Below are positions 15,762-24,456 of a DNA stretch of 39,590 nt, one piece after another. The DNA comes from Massilia agri. Lineage in GTDB: Bacteria > Pseudomonadota > Gammaproteobacteria > Burkholderiales > Burkholderiaceae_D. The notes beneath the pieces are model-generated. The model made no database searches, was not told the DNA's origin, and worked only from the letters and a program-made list of their open reading frames with translations. Position 1 is the stretch's first letter; each line of letters opens with the position of its first letter. Location of the stretch: positions 1 through 39,590 of the forward strand of contig NZ_JANUHA010000029.1 of the NCBI RefSeq assembly GCF_024753255.1. Direction: 5' to 3'. The translations under genes were made by a program, and so were the position numbers.

Positions 15762-16400
15762 ATGCTGGAGCAGACCGCCGAGCAGGCGCAGGGCTCCCAT
15801 GAGGAGGTCCTGAGCCGGATCGGGCACATGACCCGCGCGCTGCACGAAAGCCTGCGCGGACTCGGCCTCGACAAGCTGATCGAGAAGGCAGCCAGCGACA
15901 TCCCGGATGCGCGCGACCGCCTCGACTACGTCGCGCGCCTGTCGGAACAGGCGGCCAAGAAGGTGCTGGACGCTACCGACGCCGCCGGTCCCGTGCAGGA
16001 CGCGATCGAGACCCGCTCGGCGGAGCTGGCCGGCTCCTGGCAGGCGCTGCTGGATAATGGCGCCTCGGACGCGGACTGGCGTGCGCTGGCGCAGCGCACC
16101 ATCGCCGGCCTGAATGAATCGCGCGCCGGCGCGGCCGCCACCCGCGGCCAGCTGATGGACATCATGATGGCCCAGGACTTCCAGGACCTGACCGGCCAGG
16201 TGATCGGCCGCATCACGGGCATTGCCCAGAACCTCGAGAAGCAGCTGGTGCAGGTGCTGATCGACTTCGCGCCGAGCGAGATCAAGCGCGAGATCGACAA
16301 CGGCCTGCTCAACGGTCCGCAGATCAACCCGGAAGGCAAGAGCGAAGTCGTGGCCGACCAGGGACAGGTCGACGACCTGCTGGACAGCCTCGGCTTCTGA
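15762..16400 (+). CDS. cheZ: CheY-P phosphatase CheZ
   Basis: A 212-residue helical phosphatase that speeds CheY-P hydrolysis. The active-site helix IMMAQDFQDLTGQVIGRI carries the D-x3-Q pair D142 and Q146. The extreme C-terminus DDLLDSLGF is the CheY-docking peptide, so the protein is complete. The long central helices form the four-helix dimer in the family. The ATG starts two bases after the cheY stop. A second, shorter CheZ-like protein without docking peptide is encoded at 8674-9222. Confidence 0.97.
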   Translation: MLEQTAEQAQGSHEEVLSRIGHMTRALHESLRGLGLDKLIEKAASDIPDARDRLDYVARLSEQAAKKVLDATDAAGPVQDAIETRSAELAGSWQALLDNGASDADWRALAQRTIAGLNESRAGAAATRGQLMDIMMAQDFQDLTGQVIGRITGIAQNLEKQLVQVLIDFAPSEIKREIDNGLLNGPQINPEGKSEVVADQGQVDDLLDSLGF

Positions 16401-16461
16401 TCCGCGCCGGGCCGCGCCGCAGTGCCGCTTTCTCTGCATCAGGTTTCACACACGCGCCCAC

Positions 16462-17667
16462 ATGCACCAAACCAACTTTATCGTTCGTGAACCGCTGCTC
16501 GATCCGAAGCAGCGGGTCATCGGCTACGAGCTGTCGTGGCAGCACCACGACGGCAAGACCCCCAGCGACCAGGAGCTGGAAGACCTGGTGGCTTTTGTTG
16601 CCGAGCACGTCTGCCATGAAGAGCATGGCTGGCTGCTGCGCGACAAGCTCCTGTTCCTCGACGCGGTGCCGGAAATGCTGTCCACCGACGCATTGCACTG
16701 CCTGCCGCCGGAACGCACCGTCCTCACCCTGAATATCCGCAAGCTGACCGATCCGGACGTGCGCGCCGCCGTCCAGGCCGTGCGCGTGGGCGGGGTGGGG
16801 GTATCGATCCGCGGCGCCGACATCAACCTGCTGGGCCGCAACCTGTCGCCCTATGCCTCCTATGTCGAGGTGCAGTTCGCCGGCGTCGACGTGGCTGCCC
16901 AGGCGCGCACCTATGCGGCCGCCAAGCACGCGGCGGTGCGCATGGTGGGCCGCCCGGTGGCGACCTGGGCCGATTTCGACGCCTGCGCCGCCCTCGGCCT
17001 GGATGCCTTCGTCGGCAAGCTGCACCTGACCCCGCGTCCGGGCAACCCGGTCAAGGGCATGAACCCGACCCAGAGCACCATCCTGCAGCTGATGCAGATG
17101 GTGCAGAACAACGACGACGTGCCGAAGCTCGAGAACGTCCTGAAACGCGATCCGGCGCTGACCTACAAGCTGCTGAGCTATATCAACTCGGCAGGATTCG
17201 GGGCCGCGCGCCGGGTGGAGTCGCTGCGCCAGGCGATCGCCCTGATGGGCTATGCGCCCCTGTACCGCTGGCTGGTGCTGCTGCTGGCCACCGCCAGCAC
17301 CAGCGGCTATTCGCCGGTGCTGATGGAAACCGCCGTCGTGCGCGGCCGCCTGGCCGAGCTGCTGGGCTTGACGTCGCTGCGCGGCGAGGCGGAAAACCTG
17401 TTCGTGGCCGGCATGTTCTCGCTGCTGGACCGCCTGCTGGGCCTGCCGATGAAGGAGGTGCTGGAGACGGTGCCGCTGCCGGAAGAGGTGGTCAAGGCGC
17501 TGCTGGGACGCGAAGGGATCTACGGGCCTTATCTTGCGTTGGCCGAAGCCTGCGAGCTGAACTCCAACCTGGTGGCTTCGCTGGCGGCCTCGCTCGACAT
17601 CAGTCCGCACGATGTGAACAAGGCGCACCTGTCGGCGCTGGCCTGGGCGCAGAGCGTCGCGGCCTGA
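16462..17667 (+). CDS. EAL-HDOD (YuxH-type) signalling protein
   Basis: A 401-residue cytoplasmic protein with an N-terminal degenerate EAL domain (about 1-200) and a C-terminal HDOD domain (about 205-400; VLKRDPALTYKLLSYINSAGF, then SLRQAIALMGYAPLYRWLVL). In the EAL part the catalytic motif reads GYELSW and the usual Asp-Asp-Phe metal loop is missing, so it is unlikely to hydrolyse c-di-GMP. Relatives such as Vibrio CdgJ affect motility; using that here is inference. It is the last gene of the motility block, 61 bases after cheZ, and ends just before a strong terminator. Confidence 0.88.
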   Translation: MHQTNFIVREPLLDPKQRVIGYELSWQHHDGKTPSDQELEDLVAFVAEHVCHEEHGWLLRDKLLFLDAVPEMLSTDALHCLPPERTVLTLNIRKLTDPDVRAAVQAVRVGGVGVSIRGADINLLGRNLSPYASYVEVQFAGVDVAAQARTYAAAKHAAVRMVGRPVATWADFDACAALGLDAFVGKLHLTPRPGNPVKGMNPTQSTILQLMQMVQNNDDVPKLENVLKRDPALTYKLLSYINSAGFGAARRVESLRQAIALMGYAPLYRWLVLLLATASTSGYSPVLMETAVVRGRLAELLGLTSLRGEAENLFVAGMFSLLDRLLGLPMKEVLETVPLPEEVVKALLGREGIYGPYLALAEACELNSNLVASLAASLDISPHDVNKAHLSALAWAQSVAA

Positions 17668-17685
17668 ACCGCTCCTCCAAAAAAC

Positions 17686-17709
17686 AATCGGCCCCATTGG
17701 GGCCGATTT
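17686..17709. terminator. Bidirectional intrinsic terminator
   Basis: A perfect 10-base stem, aatcggcccc at 17686-17695 and ggggccgatt at 17699-17708, with a three-base loop and T/A-rich flanks on both sides. It sits between the plus-strand EAL-HDOD gene and the minus-strand ycgR gene and can serve both. Confidence 0.85.
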
Positions 17710-17726
17710 GCATTGGAGCCTGTCCT

Positions 17727-18500
17727 TCAGCGCGCCTGCGCGCGCCGCTCCACCGCCCCGCTGGTGACGAAGCGCTCCAGCGTCTGCTGCATCTGCATCG
17801 AAATCGCCGCGAAGCTGCAACCGATCTGCACCTGCTCGCCCAGCAGGAAGGTGCGGAAGGGGCGCATCAGGCGCACCTCGAGGTCGGCGGTGAGGATCAG
17901 GTTGGGGCCCAGCTCCAGCCGCACGCCTTCGAGCTTCTTGCCCACGTGCAGGCCGAAACACTCGTCGGGCGTGGCGCGCAGGCCGACGCCACCCTGGGAG
18001 AAGTCGTACAGGGGCAGGTTGTACTGCCGGCCCTGCACCCGGAAGCTGGCGGTGTAGTTCACGCCGACCGGCGTTTCCACGCGGCGCGCGGCGCGACGGT
18101 TCAGCACCAGGCAGGCTTCGGGAAACTCCGCCGCCACGTGCATGGGATTGGCCGGCAGCGGCGTCCAGGACTGATCGAGCTCGAATTGCAGCTTGGCGTT
18201 GCCGCCCAACGAGGCAACCAGGATCGCCTTGCCGCCGGGCGGACGTTCGCTGCCGGTGAAATCGATGACGAAATGCGGCAGTTCCGGGTCGACCGATTCG
18301 ATGCGCGCCAGCAGCGGCTCGATCCAGCCGGCGGGGAAGACCGTGACCGGCTCCCCCGACTCCGCGAGGGCCGTCAGGGCCTCGCCGATGTCGAAGGGGT
18401 CGCGCATCTCGTGGGGCTGGGCATTGCCACCGATGCGGCTGAGGGCATCGGACGGCTTGGGCGGACCTTTGCGGATGGAGGGAGCGGCAGTTGCGTTCAC
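17727..18500 (-). CDS. ycgR: Flagellar brake protein YcgR (PilZ domain)
   Basis: A 257-residue c-di-GMP receptor with an N-terminal YcgR domain (about 33-125) and a PilZ domain. The binding motif RxxxR is at R135-R140 (NRRAARRVE) and DxSxGG at D166-G171 (DFSQGG). In enterobacteria YcgR loaded with c-di-GMP binds the motor and slows rotation. It converges on the motility block, sharing a terminator, and has its own sigma-70-like promoter about 60-90 bases upstream. Confidence 0.93.
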   Translation of the reverse strand: MNATAAPSIRKGPPKPSDALSRIGGNAQPHEMRDPFDIGEALTALAESGEPVTVFPAGWIEPLLARIESVDPELPHFVIDFTGSERPPGGKAILVASLGGNAKLQFELDQSWTPLPANPMHVAAEFPEACLVLNRRAARRVETPVGVNYTASFRVQGRQYNLPLYDFSQGGVGLRATPDECFGLHVGKKLEGVRLELGPNLILTADLEVRLMRPFRTFLLGEQVQIGCSFAAISMQMQQTLERFVTSGAVERRAQAR

Positions 18501-18557
18501 GGCAAGGGTTCCTCAGGGTTTGTGCGCTTGTCTGGATGAAGGCATGAAAGCGCGACA

Positions 18558-18587
18558 AGTATAAGCCCAGACACTCTAAAGTTGCAA
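18558..18587 (-). promoter_or_regulatory. Sigma-70-like promoter of ycgR
   Basis: On the minus strand TTGCAA (18587-18582), an 18-base spacer and TATACT (18563-18558) precede the ycgR start by about 58 bases. I saw no sigma-28 signature in the ycgR direction. Confidence 0.5.
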
Positions 18588-18620
18588 TTTCGCAAGCATA
18601 AATATTGTTTTGTTATCGCC

Positions 18621-19460
18621 TCAGATTTCCAGATTGTCGATCAGGCGGGTGTTGCCGAGCTTGGCGGCAGCCAGCACGACGAGGGGTGCGCCGGCCTCGA
18701 GGTCGGCAGCGCCCGGCGCCTGCAGATCGATGCGCTTGCGTACCGAGACATAGTCCGGCTTCCAGCCGCGGCCGGCCAGGTGGGCCATGGCCTGGGCTTC
18801 GACCGCCGCCACATTGCGCTCGCCGCCGCGCAGCGTGTCGGCCACGGCATTGAGTTGCTGGAACAGCACCGGGGCTTCAAGCCGCTCTTCGCTCGACAGG
18901 TAGCCGTTGCGCGAGGACAGGGCCAGGCCGTCTTCCGCGCGGAAGGTTTCGGCGCCGATGATCTCGGTCGGCAGGGCGAACTGGCGCGCCATGTTACGGA
19001 CGATCATGAGCTGCTGGTAGTCCTTCTTGCCGAACACGGCCACGCGCGGCTGCACGCAGGAGAACAGCTTGGTCACGACCGTGCACACGCCATCGAAGAA
19101 GCCGGGGCGGAATTCGCCTTCCAGCGTATTGCCGAGGCCGTCCGGCGGGCGCACGCGGTATTCCTGCGGCTCCGGGTACATGTCCTTCTCGGTCGGGGCG
19201 AACAGTACGTAGACGCCTTCCTTTTCCAGTTTCTCGACGTCGGCCTGGAAAGTGCGCGGGTATTTGTCGAAATCCTCGTTCGGGCCGAACTGCAGGCGGT
19301 TCACGAAAATGGAGGCGACCACCGGGTCGCCGTGCCTGCGCGCCAGGCGCATCAGGGAGAGATGGCCTTCGTGCAGATTGCCCATCGTCGGCACGAAGGC
19401 GGTGCGCAGTTGCCCGCGCAGCTGGTCGCGCAGTTCGTCGATGGAGGAAATAATTTTCAT
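18621..19460 (-). CDS. panC: Pantothenate synthetase
   Basis: A 279-residue enzyme that joins pantoate and beta-alanine with ATP, the last step of vitamin B5 synthesis. The nucleotidyltransferase HIGH-like motif H30-E-G-H33 is in FVPTMGNLHEGHLSLM. FVNRLQFGPNEDFDKYPR, FGKKDYQQLMIVRNM and LSSRNGYLS are the substrate blocks. Length matches the family. It has no clear ribosome site and lies 32 bases after scpA in the same direction, so it may depend on upstream transcription. Confidence 0.97.
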   Translation of the reverse strand: MKIISSIDELRDQLRGQLRTAFVPTMGNLHEGHLSLMRLARRHGDPVVASIFVNRLQFGPNEDFDKYPRTFQADVEKLEKEGVYVLFAPTEKDMYPEPQEYRVRPPDGLGNTLEGEFRPGFFDGVCTVVTKLFSCVQPRVAVFGKKDYQQLMIVRNMARQFALPTEIIGAETFRAEDGLALSSRNGYLSSEERLEAPVLFQQLNAVADTLRGGERNVAAVEAQAMAHLAGRGWKPDYVSVRKRIDLQAPGAADLEAGAPLVVLAAAKLGNTRLIDNLEI

Positions 19461-19492
19461 GGGTAATCGAAAGGGTTAAAGTAACCGGCTTC

Positions 19493-20377
19493 TCAAGCCG
19501 GGGAATAGGCCAGGCGCACGTAGATCGGCGCGAAAGGTTCGGCCTGCGTGATCTCGATCAGTGTTTCCTTTGCCAGTTCGAGCATGGCGACAAAGTGTAC
19601 AACCACAATCGGAACCGTGTGCTGGCCCGCAAACAATTCGGAAAACTCGACGAAGCGCTGCGACTGCAGGGTGCGCAGGATGGCGGACATGTGCTCGCGC
19701 ACCGACAGCTCCTGGCGCGAGATGCGGTGGTGCTGGGTCAGTTTGGCCCGCCGCATCACGTCCAGCCAGGCGCGCTGCAGGTCCCAGGGATCGACGTCGG
19801 GGAAGACGGGCGCCAGGCCCTGTTCCACGAACAATTGCGGGCGAACGAAGTCGCGTCCTTCCTGGGGCAGGGCGCCGATCTCCAGCGCCGCCACCTTGAT
19901 CTGTTCGTACTCCAGCAGGCGGCGCACCAGCTCGGCGCGCGGGTCGCCGACGTCCTCGACCAGGTCGTCCTGCCTTTTGGGGAGCAGCATGCGTGACTTG
20001 ATCTCGATCAGCATCGCCGCCATGAGCAGGTACTCTGCGGCCAGCTCCAGGTTGCGCTGGCGGATCTGCTCGACGTATTCCAGGTATTGCAGGGTCACCT
20101 GCGCCATCGGGATGTCGAGGATGTTGAAGTTCTGCTTGCGGATCAGGTAGAGGAGGAGGTCGAGCGGACCTTCGAAGGCGTCGAGGAAGACCTCGAGCGC
20201 ATCCGGCGGGATGTACAGGTCGTTCGGCAGGCGCGTCAGCGGCTCGCCGTACAGGCGTGCGATCGCCCCCTCGGCTGCCTCGGCAGCCGCATTCAGGGCG
20301 GCATCATCGAGTGGGGGAGACGCCCCGTCCTGCTGGGGACCGGCCGGCACCTCGGGTGCGGCCTGCTCTGGCAGCAT
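19493..20377 (-). CDS. scpA: Segregation and condensation protein A
   Basis: A 294-residue kleisin that links the SMC heads and ScpB in chromosome condensation. The N-terminal signature FLDAFEGPLDLLLYLIRKQN is at about residues 68-87, followed by AAEYLLMAAMLIEIKSRMLLP and the C-terminal winged-helix part. The first about 55 residues are Ala/Pro/Gly-rich and not conserved, so a later start cannot be excluded. The stop codon overlaps a small hairpin (ccggctt/aagccgg, 19485-19501). It lies 19 bases after the DUF3460 gene. Confidence 0.93.
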   Translation of the reverse strand: MLPEQAAPEVPAGPQQDGASPPLDDAALNAAAEAAEGAIARLYGEPLTRLPNDLYIPPDALEVFLDAFEGPLDLLLYLIRKQNFNILDIPMAQVTLQYLEYVEQIRQRNLELAAEYLLMAAMLIEIKSRMLLPKRQDDLVEDVGDPRAELVRRLLEYEQIKVAALEIGALPQEGRDFVRPQLFVEQGLAPVFPDVDPWDLQRAWLDVMRRAKLTQHHRISRQELSVREHMSAILRTLQSQRFVEFSELFAGQHTVPIVVVHFVAMLELAKETLIEITQAEPFAPIYVRLAYSPA

Positions 20378-20396
20378 GGGGCGCGTCCCTGGGAAA

Positions 20397-20606
20397 TCAG
20401 ACCTTGGTCTGGTACGGATAAGCCTGCTGGCGCAGGCGCGACTGCTTGATGCGCTCCTGCTCGTCCAGCGACAGCGGCGCCTTGTCCCACAGCAGGGAGC
20501 GGCCTTCGACCTGGCGCTCTTCCATGCCCGGCGTCTTGGCCTTCAGTTCCTTGATGAACTTGGTGTGCTCGGATTCGTACAGCGAGTGTTGTTTCTTGAA
20601 GATCAT
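20397..20606 (-). CDS. DUF3460 family small protein
   Basis: A 69-residue hydrophilic protein beginning MIFKKQHSLYESEHTKFIKE and containing SLLWDKAPLSLDEQERIKQS, which I recognise as DUF3460, a small family of betaproteobacteria without known function. It has no membrane helix or signal peptide. It is placed between the FabMG-like gene and scpA, its usual company. Confidence 0.8.
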   Translation of the reverse strand: MIFKKQHSLYESEHTKFIKELKAKTPGMEERQVEGRSLLWDKAPLSLDEQERIKQSRLRQQAYPYQTKV

Positions 20607-20635
20607 GAAAATTCTAAGTAAGAAAGAGTTGGGAA

Positions 20636-20663
20636 GCCCCGGCAGATTCTTCTGCAGCGGGGC
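20636..20663 (-). terminator. Possible weak terminator after the FabMG-like gene
   Basis: An inverted repeat gccccg/cggggc (20636-20641 with 20658-20663), with an inner gcag/ctgc pair, lies 14 bases beyond the stop of the minus-strand gene. It is followed by a pyrimidine-rich but not pure T stretch. Read-through to DUF3460 and scpA is likely. Confidence 0.35.
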
Positions 20664-20676
20664 GGCTGCGTCAAGC

Positions 20677-21993
20677 TTACTTGTGCAGTTCGTTCAGCTG
20701 GCGCGCGATGATGTCGTGGCTGAGCCACAGCACCGGCGAAATCTTTTCCGATGCGCCATGGAACATCAGGGGGCCGGCGCCTTCCAGCACCAGGCTCGAC
20801 AGGTGGTCGGTGATCAGGGCCTTGCGGTCCTTGTGCATGGCGGTCATCTCTTCCGAGGTGCCGATCATGACGTCGGCCAGTTCCGGCGTGTTGTCCATCG
20901 GCCAGGCTTCGAAGTTGCGGAACTGGGCGCTGGTGGCGTCGTTATTGTACTGTTCGATCTTGTCGAGCAGCGATTGCAGGGACACGCCTTCGCCCAGCAG
21001 GTCCTGGCAGATCTGCCATTGCTGATCGGCCCAGGCGCCGCCGCCTTCCTTCTTCAGTGCGGTAAGCAGGGGGAAGAGCGACAGCTCGACGCCAACAAAA
21101 ATGTCGGAGGAATTGGTGCGGATTTCCGGGCAGTTGAAGACGGTCGCGTAGATGCCTTGCTTCCAGGCCGCTTCGGCGATCGACTCCAGGCGCATCTTGG
21201 CGTAGCCCTGGGTGTAGTTGGTGTAGGTCTGCCAGACGTACTTACCGCCGATCAGGATCTCGGTGCCATGGTAGCCGTAGGCGGTGTAGCGTACTTCGCC
21301 GCCGGCCTTGGTCACGCGCTCGCGGATCGGGGCGGACGCATCGATCAGGTACTTCAGCGTATTGGCGGTGACTTCGTCGAAGTTCATCAGGATCAGCTTG
21401 CCCAGGTCGCTGTCGAGCAGGGCGCGCGAGGATTCGAAGCGGTCGCCGCGGCCCTTGTAGATGCGGTTGGCGATGGCCAGGAAGGCCTTGATCTTCGGGA
21501 TGCCGCCGGCCATGGTGTGGGCAAAGAAGACGTTGGCGCCTTCCGGGATCAGCTTGTCGATCTCAGCCATCGCCTGGGCGGCGCTGGTGGTGAAGCGGCG
21601 CACGCCGGCTTCGCGGCAGCGCTCGATCTTTTCCCAGTCCAGCTTGTCGTCCTGCCAGGTCTTGAGCTTCACGTCAGCCAGCAGCTCGGTCGGGTTCTGC
21701 TCGCCTTCCGGGGCGTCCATGTCGAAACCGGCCATCAGCGGCACATTGATGATCTTGCCGCCCAGCTTCTCTTCTGCTTCCGCGTGTTCCTCGGCGGTGA
21801 GGGCGCGCAGGGCGCCGGTTTCGTCGCGGCGGCCGACGGTGATGCCGACGATGGTCATGCCGGCAGCACGCGCCTCGTCGATCAGGCCATTCACATAGCC
21901 ACGGCCGAACAGTTCGCCGAACAGGACGAAGACGTCGCCCTTGCGGAACACATTGGCTTGGGGAATATGGCGGAGAGGGGTGAATTCGGTCAT
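20677..21993 (-). CDS. FabMG-like enoyl-ACP reductase family protein
   Basis: A 438-residue protein with an N-terminal Rossmann-like segment (FVLFGELFGRGYVNGLIDEA, then GMTIVGITVGRRDE). The body has AHTMAGGIPKIKAFLAIANR and YTAYGYHGTEILIGGKYVWQ. I recognise it as the family named after FabMG, an enoyl-ACP reductase found in a soil metagenome and linked to triclosan tolerance; this is from memory and not confirmed by search. If right, it reduces enoyl-ACP in fatty-acid elongation as an alternative to FabI. It has no signal peptide. It lies between metG and the DUF3460 gene, all on the minus strand. Confidence 0.6.
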   Translation of the reverse strand: MTEFTPLRHIPQANVFRKGDVFVLFGELFGRGYVNGLIDEARAAGMTIVGITVGRRDETGALRALTAEEHAEAEEKLGGKIINVPLMAGFDMDAPEGEQNPTELLADVKLKTWQDDKLDWEKIERCREAGVRRFTTSAAQAMAEIDKLIPEGANVFFAHTMAGGIPKIKAFLAIANRIYKGRGDRFESSRALLDSDLGKLILMNFDEVTANTLKYLIDASAPIRERVTKAGGEVRYTAYGYHGTEILIGGKYVWQTYTNYTQGYAKMRLESIAEAAWKQGIYATVFNCPEIRTNSSDIFVGVELSLFPLLTALKKEGGGAWADQQWQICQDLLGEGVSLQSLLDKIEQYNNDATSAQFRNFEAWPMDNTPELADVMIGTSEEMTAMHKDRKALITDHLSSLVLEGAGPLMFHGASEKISPVLWLSHDIIARQLNELHK

Positions 21994-22151
21994 CTTATTA
22001 TCTACCTATCTTTTATAAGTCTGAAGGAAGGCCTGCCGGCAAGGGCCGTAGGGGCACGAGTTTCAGAAAAAACATGCCATTATAACGCCGCAAAAGGGCG
22101 TGGGATTGATTTTGGCGGAGGCTGGCGGGAGGCTGCGAGGATGGGGCAGGG

Positions 22152-22177
22152 CAGGTTCCCGCCTGGGCGGGAACCTG
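22152..22177. repeat. Perfect hairpin downstream of metG
   Basis: caggttcccgcc (22152-22163) and its exact complement at 22166-22177, ten bases beyond the metG stop. There is no T-run on either side, so it could be a rho-dependent or mRNA-stabilising end rather than a classical terminator. Confidence 0.5.
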
Positions 22178-22187
22178 GGTTCTTCAA

Positions 22188-24320
22188 TCAGCGGATGCGC
22201 ATGCCCGGCTGCGCGCCCGGCATCGGATCGAGCAGGTAGAGGCCTGGATTCGCCTTCTCGTCGGCCGCGGAGGCGCACAGCACCATGCCTTCCGAGACGC
22301 CGAACTTCATCTTGCGCGGCGCCAGGTTGGCGACCATCACGGTCAGCTTGCCGACCAGGTCTTCCGGCTTGTAGGCCGACTTGATGCCCGAGAACACATT
22401 GCGGTAGCGGCCTTCGCCCACGTCCAGGGTCAGGCGCAGCAGCTTGCCGGCGCCTTCCACGTGTTCGCAGTTGACGATCTTCGCCACGCGCAGGTCGATC
22501 TTCGTGAAATCGTCGATCGAGATTTCCGGGGCCAGTTCTTCGATATCGCCGGCGGCGGGCGCATCGACGGCCGGGACAGCGGTTTCGGCGACGGGCGCGG
22601 CGACGGCGGGCGCGGCCGGCTTGTCGAACAGGTTCTCGACCATCTTCGCATCCACGCGCTGGATCAGGTGGCTGTAGGCGCCGATGCTGCGGCCCAGCAT
22701 CGATTCGTAGACGGCGGCGCCGTGGGTATCGCTCCAGCTGAATGCGCTGTCGCCCAGGAATTCGCTGACGCGCGCGCCGATGTGCGGCAGCACGGGCGAG
22801 AGCATGATGGTCAGCTGGCGGAACAGGATCAGGGCGGTGGTGCAGACGTCGTGCAGCTCGGCCACTTTGCTCTCGTCCTTGGCCAGCAGCCAGGGCTTGT
22901 ACTCGTCGACGTACTGGTTGACGACGTCGGCGATCTCCATGATCTCGCGCAGGGCGCGGCCGTACTCGCGCGCTTCGAAAGCGGCTGCGATGCTGGCCTG
23001 GCGCTCGGCGCCGTCGACCATCAGGGCCTTGCAGATCCATTCCTTGGCGGTTGGCGACAGGCTGTCGGCCAGCTTGCCGTCGAATTTCTTGGCGATGAAG
23101 CCGGCGCAGCGGCTGGCGATGTTGACGTATTTACCGATCAGGTCGCTGTTCACGCGGGCGACGAAGTCTTCGCCGTTGAAGTCCAGGTCCTCGACCTTGG
23201 CATTCAGTTTGAAGGCCAGGTAGTAGCGCAGCCACTCCGGGTTCATGCCCAGTTCCAGGTAGCGCAGCGGCGAGATGCCGGTGCCGCGCGACTTCGACAT
23301 CTTTTCGTTGTTGACGGTCAGGTGGCCATGCACGGCCACTTTCAGCTTGTCGATGATCGGGTGGCCGCTGAAATTCAGCATCGCCGGCCAGAACAGCAGG
23401 TGGAAGGACACGATGTCCTTGCCGATGAAGTGGACCTGCTCGGCGCCCGGATCCTTCAGGAAGGCCTCGAAATCGATGCCCTTTTTGCTGAAATAGTTCT
23501 TCAGCGAGGCCAGGTAGCCGACCGGCGCATCCAGCCACACATAGAAGAACTTGCCCGGCGCGTCAGGGATCGGGATGCCGAAATAGGGTGCGTCACGGGA
23601 GATGTCCCAGTCGGCCAGCTTTTCGCCGGATTCGCCCAGCCATTCCGACACCTTGTTGACCATCTCCGGCTGCAGGCGGCCAGGGGTGTTCAGCCATTCC
23701 TTCAGGAAGGTGAAGCAGCGCGGGTCGGACAGCTTGAAGAAGTACTGTTCCGACGGTTTCAGGATCGGGGTCGAGCCGGTGAAGACCGAGAAGGGGTTGA
23801 TCAGCTCGGTGGGCTGGTAGGCGGCGCCGCAAACTTCGCAGTTGTCGCCGTACTGGTCCTTGGCGTGGCAGACCGGGCACTCGCCCTTGATGTTGCGGTC
23901 GGCCAGGAACATGCCCTTGACCGGGTCATAGAAGCGGTCGACCGTCTTGGTGACGATCAGGCCGGCGTCGCGCAGCTTGCGGTAAATACCCTGCGACAGT
24001 TCGACGTTTTCCGGCGAATCGGTCGAATACCAGTTGTCGAAGGCGATATGGAAGCCGTTCAGGTATTGCGGGCGGCCGGCGGCGATCTTGGCCACGAATT
24101 CCTGGGGCGTGATGCCTTCCTTCTCGGCCGCGATCATGATCGGCGTGCCATGAGTGTCGTCGGCGCAGACGAAGTGAACCTGGCGCTGTTGCCCGTTGTC
24201 CTTCTGCATTCGCTGGAAGCGGACCCAGATGTCGGCCTGGATGTACTCCATCATGTGGCCGATATGGAAGGCAGCGTTGGCGTAGGGCAGGGCGGTGGTG
24301 ACGAACAGCTTGCGGGTCAT
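22188..24320 (-). CDS. metG: Methionyl-tRNA synthetase
   Basis: A 710-residue class I synthetase that charges tRNA-Met. The HIGH motif is H19-I-G-H22 in AAFHIGHMMEYIQAD. The zinc knuckle is CPVCHAKDQYGDNCEVC at about residue 145, and EKMSKSRGTG (KMSKS) lies at about 340. The anticodon domain follows. After an Ala/Pro-rich linker (about residues 565-600) there is a C-terminal EMAPII-type tRNA-binding domain (IDLRVAKIVNCEHVEGAGKL). The ATG at 24320 begins MTRKLFVTTALPYAN; longer reading upstream is not family-like. It is divergent from apbC, with 136 bases between the starts. Confidence 0.98.
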   Translation of the reverse strand: MTRKLFVTTALPYANAAFHIGHMMEYIQADIWVRFQRMQKDNGQQRQVHFVCADDTHGTPIMIAAEKEGITPQEFVAKIAAGRPQYLNGFHIAFDNWYSTDSPENVELSQGIYRKLRDAGLIVTKTVDRFYDPVKGMFLADRNIKGECPVCHAKDQYGDNCEVCGAAYQPTELINPFSVFTGSTPILKPSEQYFFKLSDPRCFTFLKEWLNTPGRLQPEMVNKVSEWLGESGEKLADWDISRDAPYFGIPIPDAPGKFFYVWLDAPVGYLASLKNYFSKKGIDFEAFLKDPGAEQVHFIGKDIVSFHLLFWPAMLNFSGHPIIDKLKVAVHGHLTVNNEKMSKSRGTGISPLRYLELGMNPEWLRYYLAFKLNAKVEDLDFNGEDFVARVNSDLIGKYVNIASRCAGFIAKKFDGKLADSLSPTAKEWICKALMVDGAERQASIAAAFEAREYGRALREIMEIADVVNQYVDEYKPWLLAKDESKVAELHDVCTTALILFRQLTIMLSPVLPHIGARVSEFLGDSAFSWSDTHGAAVYESMLGRSIGAYSHLIQRVDAKMVENLFDKPAAPAVAAPVAETAVPAVDAPAAGDIEELAPEISIDDFTKIDLRVAKIVNCEHVEGAGKLLRLTLDVGEGRYRNVFSGIKSAYKPEDLVGKLTVMVANLAPRKMKFGVSEGMVLCASAADEKANPGLYLLDPMPGAQPGMRIR

Positions 24321-24456
24321 GGTCGAAGCGCTAGTGGTATATGAAAAGAAGCATTTTAACAGCGGAAGGCCCACCATGCGCAGGGGGTATGGCAGTACGC
24401 CCACGGCGACGATGCATTTTGCGCTACACTTCGCCCCAATCACATTGGAGAAACAC

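Noticed and set aside
22152..22177. Classical intrinsic terminator after metG
   Set aside because: The stem is perfect but no T-run follows on either strand; listed only as a hairpin.
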